A DNA stretch of 8,731 nt from Erysipelotrichaceae bacterium (GTDB lineage: Bacteria > Bacillota_I > Bacilli_A > Erysipelotrichales > Erysipelotrichaceae), in the NCBI GenBank assembly GCA_900770275.1, contig CAAGJS010000191.1:1-8731 (forward strand). Reading direction: 5' to 3'. Position numbers and translations under genes: made by a program. Below, one piece after another: positions 1-5,910 of the stretch. The notes under the pieces are model-generated. The model had not been told where the DNA came from and made no database searches. It saw only the letters and a program-made list of their open reading frames with translations. Positions within the stretch are counted from its first letter, which is position 1, and the number at the start of each line of letters is the position of its first letter.

Positions 1-293
1 AGGGTATGATGCACAATCACAATTTTGCAAGAGCGCTTGCCAACGTCGGATGGTCCATGTTTGCGAACATGCTGGCTTACAAGTGTGCCTTCTATGGCAA
101 AACGCTGATCAGGGTAAATCCTGCATATACCAGCCAGACATGTTCAATATGCGGCACAGTAAATAACCGGCTTGGCTATAACCATTACGGCTGGTTAGCT
201 GTCCGCGAATGGACGTGTCCTGTGTGCGAAACGCAGCATGATCGGGACATCAATGCGGCGCAGAACATTCTGCTGAGCACATCGAACGTTTAG
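1..293 (+). CDS. tnpB: TnpB RNA-guided endonuclease, C-terminal part (5' end outside window)
   Basis: This is the last 96 or so codons of an IS200/IS605-family TnpB (OrfB) protein. The reading frame is open from the first bases, so the gene is cut by the window edge and the ATG at base 6 is internal. What is visible is the zinc-ribbon and RuvC-III end. TSQTCSICG gives the first Cys pair and CPVCE the second, followed by HDRDINAAQNIL. The aspartates of this DRDxNAA motif include the third RuvC catalytic acid in the family. Both Cys pairs and the Asp are intact, so this end shows no sign of decay. TnpB proteins are omega-RNA-guided DNA nucleases that cut next to a short TAM and help the element to be retained. 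Whether a TnpA transposase lies upstream cannot be seen. The gene is convergent with trmK. Confidence 0.93.
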   Translation, partial: GMMHNHNFARALANVGWSMFANMLAYKCAFYGKTLIRVNPAYTSQTCSICGTVNNRLGYNHYGWLAVREWTCPVCETQHDRDINAAQNILLSTSNV

Positions 294-440
294 ATCACAG
301 CAATAGGCCCGGAACGGACCATGGTAAATAATCTGCCCTCTGGATGTCGACTCTGACAGCAAGGCGGATGTTCCCAGAATCCACGTCTATAGCCGTAAGG
401 TTTAGGCGTGGTAGTTCAACTGACGGTAGTATTGAATCTC
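294..440 (+). ncRNA. Presumptive omega-RNA (reRNA): scaffold to ~420, guide from ~421
   Basis: In TnpB elements the guide RNA is transcribed in the same direction as tnpB. It overlaps or follows the tnpB 3' end, terminates in the right-end structure and continues into flanking host DNA, which forms the guide. Here the non-coding 294-380 segment contains pairable blocks, for example TCTGG at 339-343 with CCAGA at 374-378. It leads into the 381-411 hairpin and ends at TTCAAC. The next 16-20 bases, starting TGACGGTAGT at 421, would be the guide, and they lie in trmK. The true 5' end is unknown and may lie inside tnpB. The assignment rests on position, strand and structure, not on a covariance model. 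Confidence 0.6.
381..411 (+). repeat. Right-end hairpin of the TnpB element
   Basis: CCACGTCTA (381-389) pairs with TAGGCGTGG (403-411), including one G-U wobble. The stem continues through AGCC (391-394) with GGTT (399-402) and closes with a GTAA tetraloop; T390 is bulged. This gives about 13 pairs capped by a GNRA loop. It sits 9 nt before the inferred element boundary, as expected for the right-end fold recognised by TnpA and forming the omega-RNA core. On the opposite strand the same bases encode the trmK stop codon. No T-run follows on either strand, so it is not an obvious intrinsic terminator. Confidence 0.75.
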
Positions 441-1064
441 TTCCTCGAAACGCTCACGTTCGGGGCCTTCTTTTTTTAATGCCAGCAGCGCACGCAGCTT
501 TTCCTCTCTTTGCGCACAATACAGCAGCCAGTCAGCTTCCGCCTTCTGCTTCAATACCGGTCCCAGCACAATGTCCTCGCGGCTGTACGTTTCCTTTTTC
601 TGGGTTGTCATCGCAATGATCGTATACGGTTTCCCTTTGTCAAAGAGAAACGATTCATCAAGGATGGTATATGCATGGTCACTCAGCCACTGGCGCATGG
701 CAATGGGATCATCATTGGCTTCCAGAATGATTCTGGAAAAAGCGGCAAGTCTGTGTTCCGCCCTCTCAAGAATACCGATGATCGTACGATAGCCCATGCC
801 CGCAATCACGGCACAGTTCGCATCCATCGACACACGATCAAAGCCATCAGACAGAATCGTCGTCACCTGGTCCTGAACTCCGGCAGACTGGATGTTCTTT
901 GCCGCTGCACATAAAGGCCCATGCGCAACATCACACGCATAGGCCTTCTTGATCCAGCGCTTCTCAGCCAGAAAGATGCACAGCTGCCCATGATCGGTCC
1001 CGATATCGGCCAGTACTGTTCCCTTTTCCACCATTCCGGCAATTTCAAGAATACGCTGATTCAT
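402..1064 (-). CDS. trmK: tRNA (adenine(22)-N1)-methyltransferase TrmK
   Basis: This 220-residue class I SAM-dependent methyltransferase of the TrmK/YqfN family makes m1A22 in some tRNAs. The SAM-binding loop is DIGTDHGQL (residues 20-28), followed by CDVAHGPLCAA (44-54). The catalytic-region motif is IAGMGYRTII (87-96), where the family usually has GMGG, and LEANDDP (114-120) replaces the usual LQPN. A charged helical C-terminal segment (about 170-215) matches the coiled-coil tail of the family. It is the last gene of the glyS-dnaG-rpoD-trmK operon. Its ATG lies 11 nt after the rpoD stop with only a weak GAG-type ribosome site, which suggests coupled translation. The 3' end is altered: codons 216-220 (LNYHA) and the stop come from the inserted TnpB element. 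The native C-terminus was therefore replaced, probably with little loss, since family members are only slightly longer. Confidence 0.9.
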   Translation of the reverse strand: MNQRILEIAGMVEKGTVLADIGTDHGQLCIFLAEKRWIKKAYACDVAHGPLCAAAKNIQSAGVQDQVTTILSDGFDRVSMDANCAVIAGMGYRTIIGILERAEHRLAAFSRIILEANDDPIAMRQWLSDHAYTILDESFLFDKGKPYTIIAMTTQKKETYSREDIVLGPVLKQKAEADWLLYCAQREEKLRALLALKKEGPERERFEEEIQYYRQLNYHA

Positions 1065-1075
1065 ATATTCACTCG

Positions 1076-2593
1076 TTACTTTCCAAAATACTCTTTCAGA
1101 CGCTTGGAGCGCGTCGGATGCTTGAGCTTGCGCAGCGCCTTCGCCTCAATCTGACGGATCCGCTCACGCGTCACGTTGAACTCTTTTCCGACTTCTTCCA
1201 GCGTCCGCGTCTTACCATCATAAAGACCAAACCGCAGCCGCAGCACCTTTTCTTCCCGCTCCGTCAGGCTGGAGAGTACATAGTTGATCTCATCTTTCAG
1301 CTGCTGGTTGCTGGCATATTCATTGGGCGAAACGGCATCCTTGTCCTCAATGAAATCACCGAGATGGGAATCATCCTCTTCACCGATCGGTGTTTCCAAT
1401 GACACCGGCTCCAGAGCGATCTTCTGAATTTCCCGCACCCGGTCCGCCGTCATGCCGTCCATCTTGGCAGCTATCTCGGCTGGCGTCGGATCACGGCCAA
1501 GTTCCTGCGACAGATTGCGCTGAATGCGCGACATCTTATTGATGGTTTCCACCATGTGCACCGGAATGCGGATCGTACGCGCCTGATCGGCAATGGCACG
1601 GGTAATGGCCTGCCGGATCCACCAGGTCGCATAGGTCGAGAACTTGAATCCCTTGCGGTAGTCAAACTTTTCTACTGCCTTAACCAGACCGAGGTTGCCC
1701 TCCTGGATCAGATCCAGAAACAACATACCCCGGCCAACATACTTCTTGGCAATCGATACGACCAGACGCAGGTTCGAAGAGATCAGAAGATCTCTCGCCG
1801 CCTCATCTCCTTCTTCAATGCGCTTGGCAATGCCCGGCTCATCTTCTGCCTTCAGCAGAGGGATGCGGCCGATTTCCTTCAGATACATCTTGACCGGATC
1901 CCCCAGGGTAATCGCTCCTCCGTGGGAATTGTAAGCCGAAGAGATCAGACGGCGCATGTAGGCAGGCGTTTCTTCCACCGGTGCAGAAGAATCCTCTCCC
2001 TCACCGGCATCGTTCTCTTCCGTTTCAATATCGTCCTGCTCATCTTCCGAATCATCAGCTCCGGCCTCATCAGCATCTTCATCGGAGAAATCATCATCGA
2101 GGATTTCCATTTCTCCCTCATCGCCATCGTTTAGACCAAGATCCTCATCCTCAACAACACGCATGCCCTGATCCGAGAACCAGTCCCAAAGCGAATCCAT
2201 GGATTCATCATCCATATCAATATGTTCCAGGGCGCTGACAATATCACGCTGGTAAAGGACACCGTTCTGCTCATAGACAGCCTTGAAATCCTCTTTCAGT
2301 TCATCAAAGGTTTTAAGGATCTTCTTCTTTCCCTCGTGACGATAAGGATCGATGGAAGCCGTTTCCACAGAAGCTGTTTTCCCGGATTCATTGACAGCTT
2401 CAGCTTCCTCTTCCCGGAACAGTTCCTTTTCCGCCTTCAGAAGCCGCGCAAAAGAGGCATTCTCCTCATGTTCCAGCTGATTTTCATACTTTTTGACCTG
2501 CATTGAGAAACGGCGGGCACGAAGATAATCCTTCGCCGTCCCATAAACTGCCCCGGCTTCCTCTTCAGAGGGAGCCATCGCTGTTTTCCTCAT
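1076..2593 (-). CDS. rpoD: RNA polymerase housekeeping sigma factor RpoD/SigA
   Basis: This is a primary sigma-70 factor of 505 residues that directs RNA polymerase to -10/-35 promoters. In order it has a charged, probably helical N-terminal extension (about 1-90) and a region 1.1-like segment (about 91-150, around FDELKEDFKAVYEQNG). A very acidic linker (about 150-207) is rich in Asp and Glu. Region 1.2 starts at GDPVKMYLKEIGRIPLL (231-247). Region 2 contains NLRLVVSIAKKYVGRG and the -10 reading helix YATWWIRQAI (321-330). Region 3 follows, then region 4.2 with the helix-turn-helix VTRERIRQIEAKALRKLKHP. From region 1.2 onward it is canonical. SigA of many Firmicutes is about 370-ish residues, so the extra length lies in front of region 1.2. 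The start overlaps dnaG by 29 nt and is supported by an AGGAGG site 7 nt upstream. Confidence 0.97.
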   Translation of the reverse strand: MRKTAMAPSEEEAGAVYGTAKDYLRARRFSMQVKKYENQLEHEENASFARLLKAEKELFREEEAEAVNESGKTASVETASIDPYRHEGKKKILKTFDELKEDFKAVYEQNGVLYQRDIVSALEHIDMDDESMDSLWDWFSDQGMRVVEDEDLGLNDGDEGEMEILDDDFSDEDADEAGADDSEDEQDDIETEENDAGEGEDSSAPVEETPAYMRRLISSAYNSHGGAITLGDPVKMYLKEIGRIPLLKAEDEPGIAKRIEEGDEAARDLLISSNLRLVVSIAKKYVGRGMLFLDLIQEGNLGLVKAVEKFDYRKGFKFSTYATWWIRQAITRAIADQARTIRIPVHMVETINKMSRIQRNLSQELGRDPTPAEIAAKMDGMTADRVREIQKIALEPVSLETPIGEEDDSHLGDFIEDKDAVSPNEYASNQQLKDEINYVLSSLTEREEKVLRLRFGLYDGKTRTLEEVGKEFNVTRERIRQIEAKALRKLKHPTRSKRLKEYFGK

Positions 2594-4334
2594 CGTAGTA
2601 CCTCCTCAGTGCTTTCAGACTGTCCTGATATTTCTTCATCACTTCCGCAGCCGTCTCAGCATCCATCGGCTGATTCAGCTGTTTCCGCAGACGTTCCGTG
2701 GTTTTTTTCTGCGAAGCCGCCTTGATCTGACGCAGAGCCCCTTCCATCTTCTTAGGATCATAGGGCTCCTGATACGCCCAGCTTTCCGCAAGACCTGAAA
2801 TCAGATCCTTCTGTTCCTGCAGACGTGCCGCATCAATCAGCCGCGCCGGTGTCACTTCCCCGGACGAGCGATAGGCATCGACAATCAGATTCGCCACCTC
2901 GCTGTGCAGCGGGTCCATCAGAAACCCGCCGATCTCGGTATAGTGCTGCGCAGCCTGCCGCGAGGCAAGCATCATCGCAAGAATCTGTTCCTCCGCCGCT
3001 ACCGTACCATCCGGCGTACGGGCTGTACCATAGGCCTGACGCCGCTGTGAAAGATCCCGTTCGGCCGGTTCCGTTTCCTTGTTTACCTGGATCGTAAAGC
3101 CGGTCTGATCTTCGAGAATCCTGGCAAAGTGCTCCCGATCCACCGGATCGTTCAGAGCCTCAATTTCTTTCTGTGCCTTCGCTGCATATTCCTTTTTCTC
3201 AAGGTAATTAGCGAAATTGACGCTGCGCGAAAGATACGCCAGCATGAACTCGGGCCACACGATCTCCTGCTTCAAAAGATCCTGAAGAGCCTCGGCCCCG
3301 CGCTGGCGGACGATTTCATCCGGATCCAGCTTCGTCGTATTGCGGATCACGTGAACTTCCGCCCCGGCCGAAAGTGCCATATGCGCGGCCCGCCACGTTG
3401 CGGCCTGACCTGCATCATCTCCATCGTAGCAGAACACAAGGGTCGGACACAGATTTTTCATCAGTCCGATCTGATGCTCGGTGCAGGAAGTGCCAAGGGT
3501 ACATACCGCATTTTCAACCCCTGCCCTGGCCATGGCAATAACATCCGTTACCCCTTCACAGATATACAGCTTCCCCTTCTTGCGGGCAGCCGCCTTGGCG
3601 CGGGAGGCATTGTAGACAAGGTCGCTCTTATGAAAGAGCTCCGTATCATTGGTATTAATGTATTTGCTTGGATTGTTCTTATCAATTGTACGGGCAGAGA
3701 AGCCGATCGGATTGCCCCAGGCATCATGAATCGGAAACGTAATCCGCCCAGCAAAAACATCGCTCATCCCATAGCTTCCTGGACGAACGACATTGCATGC
3801 GGCCATATCCTCTTCCTTGTAGCCTTTGGCCTTCAGAAATTCATAAAGATGAGAGCCAGGCGGATTGTAGCCGATCTCAAATGTCTTGCGAATCTCACTG
3901 TCAAGACCGCGGCCATCGAGATATTCCTTTTCCGCCTTTGCCTCTGGAGTATTGATCTGAAACATTGTGTAGCGGATCGTTTCTTTCAGAATCTTATAGA
4001 GCGTTTCCTTGTGCGGATCGATCTGCCGCTCCTCGTCACCATGCACGGACAGAGGAACACCGACAATGGATGCGACCTCCTGCACAGCTTCAGGAAACGT
4101 AACATGTTCATAACGCTGCACAAATGTAAAAACATTTCCCCCGGCCCCGCAGACAAAACACTTGAAGATCTGCCGGGAAGGAGAAATATGCATCGAAGGA
4201 GAATGATCATCATGAAACGGGCACAGCGCCCGATAATCATTGCCGGAGCGCTGCACCTTCAGATATTTGCTGACGACCTGAACGATATCCGCTTTCTGCC
4301 GTACAGCATCCACTTCTTCCTCAGGAATTCGCAA
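2565..4334 (-). CDS. dnaG: DNA primase DnaG
   Basis: This 589-residue bacterial primase synthesises RNA primers at the replication fork, partnered by the DnaB/DnaC-type helicase. The N-terminal CHC2 zinc domain has CPFH (C38, H41) and CFVC (C59, C62). The RNA polymerase core includes GYNPPG (155-160) and KYINTNDTELFHK (224-236). The TOPRIM fold shows the metal-binding EGVTDV (260-265) and DGDDAG (304-309). The remaining part (about 440-589) is the helicase-interaction domain with a helical, charged tail. In the TOPRIM motif EGVTD replaces the usual EGYMD; the acidic residues are kept. The start is TTG at 4334. It reproduces the family N-terminus (MRIPEE) and has AAAGGA 7 nt upstream. The gene begins 17 nt after the glyS stop and overlaps rpoD, so it belongs to the same operon. 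Confidence 0.97.
   Translation of the reverse strand: MRIPEEEVDAVRQKADIVQVVSKYLKVQRSGNDYRALCPFHDDHSPSMHISPSRQIFKCFVCGAGGNVFTFVQRYEHVTFPEAVQEVASIVGVPLSVHGDEERQIDPHKETLYKILKETIRYTMFQINTPEAKAEKEYLDGRGLDSEIRKTFEIGYNPPGSHLYEFLKAKGYKEEDMAACNVVRPGSYGMSDVFAGRITFPIHDAWGNPIGFSARTIDKNNPSKYINTNDTELFHKSDLVYNASRAKAAARKKGKLYICEGVTDVIAMARAGVENAVCTLGTSCTEHQIGLMKNLCPTLVFCYDGDDAGQAATWRAAHMALSAGAEVHVIRNTTKLDPDEIVRQRGAEALQDLLKQEIVWPEFMLAYLSRSVNFANYLEKKEYAAKAQKEIEALNDPVDREHFARILEDQTGFTIQVNKETEPAERDLSQRRQAYGTARTPDGTVAAEEQILAMMLASRQAAQHYTEIGGFLMDPLHSEVANLIVDAYRSSGEVTPARLIDAARLQEQKDLISGLAESWAYQEPYDPKKMEGALRQIKAASQKKTTERLRKQLNQPMDAETAAEVMKKYQDSLKALRRYYDEENSDGSL
2601..2606 (-). promoter_or_regulatory. Strong ribosome-binding site of rpoD, inside dnaG
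   Basis: A perfect AGGAGG lies 7 nt before the rpoD ATG at 2593, within the last codons of dnaG. It selects this ATG over the in-frame ATG five codons later (2578). It lets rpoD be translated strongly from the operon mRNA despite the overlap with dnaG. Confidence 0.85.
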
Positions 4335-4341
4335 AGTAAAA

Positions 4342-4347
4342 TCCTTT
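4342..4347 (-). promoter_or_regulatory. Ribosome-binding site that fixes the TTG start of dnaG
   Basis: AAAGGA stands 7 nt before the TTG at 4334, in the short gap after glyS. No ATG or GTG near this point gives the conserved N-terminus MRIPEEE, so the site supports TTG as the true start. A TTG start may lower primase output relative to RpoD, which has a perfect AGGAGG plus ATG. Confidence 0.75.
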
Positions 4348-4352
4348 CTTTA

Positions 4353-5729
4353 TTAGAACCGGATCTGAGCAAGGATAAAGGAACGCAGATCTTCCACCGA
4401 CAGACGCTTCTGTTCCATCGTGTCACGATCACGCAGCGTCACCGTACCATCTTCCAGCGTCTGATCATCGACCGTCACGCAATATGGTGTACCGATCTCA
4501 TCCTGACGGCGATAGCGCTTGCCGATCGAACCGGAATCATCATATTCCGTCGCAAAGTCAAAGCTCAACGACTGACGGATCTCCATTGCCTTCTCCCCAT
4601 GTACCTTCTTGCGCAGCGGCAGAACAGCACACTTCACCGGCGCAATGACCGGATGGAAATGCATCACAATACGCGTATCCCCGTTTTCCAGCTGCTCCTC
4701 ATCGTAAGCATCGGTAAAGAACATCAGAAACAGACGCTCCACGCCGACCGCCGGCTCAACGACATACGGCAGATACTTCTCATTGGTCTGCGGATCCAAA
4801 TACCGCAGATCCTCACCAGAAGCCTTCATATGATTCGTCAGATCGTAGTCGGTACGATCCGCGATGCCCCAAAGCTCACCCCAGCCCCACGGGAACGCAT
4901 ACTCAATATCCGTTGTTGCCTTGGAATAGAAGGAAAGCTCTTCCTTCGAATGATCACGGAAACGCAGATTTTCCTTTTTGCCGCCAAGGGACAGAATCCA
5001 GTTCATGCAGAAGGTACGCCAGTACGGGAACCACTTATCATCCTCACCCGGCTTGCAGAAGAACTCCATCTCCATCTGCTCAAACTCACGGGTACGGAAA
5101 ATGAAGTTGCCCGGCGTAATCTCATTGCGGAAGCTCTTGCCAATCTGCCCGACGCCGAACGGGAGCTTCTTACGATACGCACGCTGAATGCTGCGAAAAT
5201 CCACAAACATACCCTGTGCCGTCTCCGGACGCAGATATACGGTGCTCTTGGCATCTTCCAGCGTTCCCTGGAACGTCTTGAACATCAGGTTGAACTGACG
5301 GATCGGCGTAAAATCATGTCCGCCGCAGTCCGGGCACGGAATATTGTTGTCCTTAATGAACTGCTCCATCTGCTCATTGGTCCAGCCCTCACAGGTCACT
5401 TTGCCCTGCGACCAGTTTTCAATCAGCTGATCCGCCCGATGACGCGTATGGCACTTGCGGCAGTCCATCATCGGATCCGAAAATCCCTTCAGATGGCCCG
5501 ATGCTTCCCAGACGCGCGGATTCATCAGAATCGCTGCCTGCAGCTCCACATTGTTCGGATCTTCCTGAATGAACTTCTTCTGCCATGCCCGCTTGATGTT
5601 GTCCTTCAGAAGAACACCATAAGGACCGAAGTCCCAGGCATTGCTCAGACCGCCGTATATTTCAGATCCCGGGAAAACAAAACCGGTATTCTTAGCATGC
5701 GAAACAATTTTATCGAACGTCTTTTCCAT
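4353..5729 (-). CDS. glyS: Glycyl-tRNA synthetase, single-chain homodimer type
   Basis: This class II aminoacyl-tRNA synthetase charges tRNA-Gly with glycine. It is the alpha2 type (also called GlyQS or GRS1), not the separate alpha and beta chains of many bacteria. At 458 residues it has the usual length. The N-terminus GFVFPGSEIYGG (16-27) and motif 1 (around NPRVWEASGH, 70-79) are clear. A zinc-binding insert has C90/C93 and C132/C135. Motif 2 covers GQIGKSFRNEITPGNFIFR (194-212), and motif 3 is PAVGVERLF (326-334). The anticodon-binding domain starts near APVKCAVLPL (363-372). The frame is open further upstream to a GTG at 5783. However, the ATG at 5729 matches the family N-terminus (MEKTFDKI), and the GTG lies upstream of the predicted transcription start. 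The ribosome site is weak (GGGGG, 14 nt upstream). It is the first gene of the operon with dnaG, rpoD and trmK. Confidence 0.95.
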   Translation of the reverse strand: MEKTFDKIVSHAKNTGFVFPGSEIYGGLSNAWDFGPYGVLLKDNIKRAWQKKFIQEDPNNVELQAAILMNPRVWEASGHLKGFSDPMMDCRKCHTRHRADQLIENWSQGKVTCEGWTNEQMEQFIKDNNIPCPDCGGHDFTPIRQFNLMFKTFQGTLEDAKSTVYLRPETAQGMFVDFRSIQRAYRKKLPFGVGQIGKSFRNEITPGNFIFRTREFEQMEMEFFCKPGEDDKWFPYWRTFCMNWILSLGGKKENLRFRDHSKEELSFYSKATTDIEYAFPWGWGELWGIADRTDYDLTNHMKASGEDLRYLDPQTNEKYLPYVVEPAVGVERLFLMFFTDAYDEEQLENGDTRIVMHFHPVIAPVKCAVLPLRKKVHGEKAMEIRQSLSFDFATEYDDSGSIGKRYRRQDEIGTPYCVTVDDQTLEDGTVTLRDRDTMEQKRLSVEDLRSFILAQIRF

Positions 5730-5770
5730 ATCGAAACTGATAACCCCCGAATCTATATTAAGCCGTAAGC

Positions 5771-5799
5771 AGTATACCACCACGCCAAAGCCCCTTCAA
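5771..5799 (-). promoter_or_regulatory. Sigma-A promoter of the glyS-dnaG-rpoD-trmK operon
   Basis: On the minus strand a -35 TTGAAG (5794-5799) is followed, after exactly 17 nt, by an extended -10 TGGTATACT (5771-5779). The hexamer TATACT matches the consensus at 5 of 6 positions and the TGn extension is present. The expected start is near 5766, giving a leader of about 37 nt before the glyS ATG. It lies about 48 bp downstream of the terminator of the preceding flavoprotein gene, where an independent promoter would be expected. RpoD encoded here would read it, so the operon may be autoregulated in a simple sense. Confidence 0.72.
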
Positions 5800-5846
5800 C
5801 GCCGCACAGCCTTTGGAACAGCCGGTTCATGGCCCGTGAGCGAACG

Positions 5847-5902
5847 AAAAAGAAGCTTCCCGGAAACAGGATATTTCTCATTCCTGTCCCGAAAAGCTTC
5901 TT
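5847..5902 (-). terminator. Intrinsic terminator of the flavin reductase gene
   Basis: In minus-strand sense the arm 5902-5883 pairs with 5870-5850. The outer nine pairs AAGAAGCTT/AAGCTTCTT are perfect. They are followed by about 11 more pairs with a few wobbles and one bulged T, around a 12-nt loop (5871-5882). A run of five T follows the stem (5851-5847). The structure starts 8 nt after the stop codon of the 5911-7758 gene. It separates that gene from the glyS operon promoter. Confidence 0.88.
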
Positions 5903-5910
5903 CACTCTTC

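Larger units (their letters stand above)
1..420 (+). mobile_element. Right end of an IS200/IS605-type (TnpB-carrying) element
   Basis: The element runs in from the left edge and contains the tnpB 3' end, about 90 nt of non-coding sequence, a right-end hairpin (381-411) and the terminal bases TAGTTCAAC (412-420). A subterminal hairpin followed by a short cleavage-type tetra/pentanucleotide is the standard right end of this family; TCAA is the right cleavage site of IS608. The boundary is set at 419/420 because the trmK reading frame continues normally from 421 upward, while 402-420 reads as element sequence. The left end and its TAM lie outside the window. There is no target-site duplication or terminal inverted repeat to look for, since these elements transpose as single strands. 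The boundary may be off by one or two bases. Confidence 0.8.

Noticed and set aside
381..411. Right-end hairpin as the terminator of the rpoD operon
   Set aside because: The stem is good, but on the minus strand it is followed by ATTCTGGG and not a T-run. The trmK stop codon also lies inside the structure.
344..619. Small plus-strand open frame across the element end and trmK
   Set aside because: It spans the inferred element boundary and runs antisense to trmK, with no recognisable protein features. The region is better explained as omega-RNA plus the trmK gene.
2579..4352. Internal promoter for rpoD within dnaG
   Set aside because: No pair of -35/-10 boxes with suitable spacing stood out on the minus strand. 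The genes overlap and fit one operon, and a promoter cannot be claimed by eye.
3129..5768. Very long open frame on the plus strand (879 codons) antisense to dnaG and glyS
   Set aside because: It crosses two well-identified genes and their intergenic gap. The translation is rich in His, Arg, Ile and Leu with no recognisable motif. The lack of stops follows from the codon bias of the opposite strand.
5730..5783. GTG at 5783 as the start of glyS (18 extra residues)
   Set aside because: It lies upstream of the predicted transcription start and overlaps the -10 element. The extra residues do not resemble the family N-terminus.
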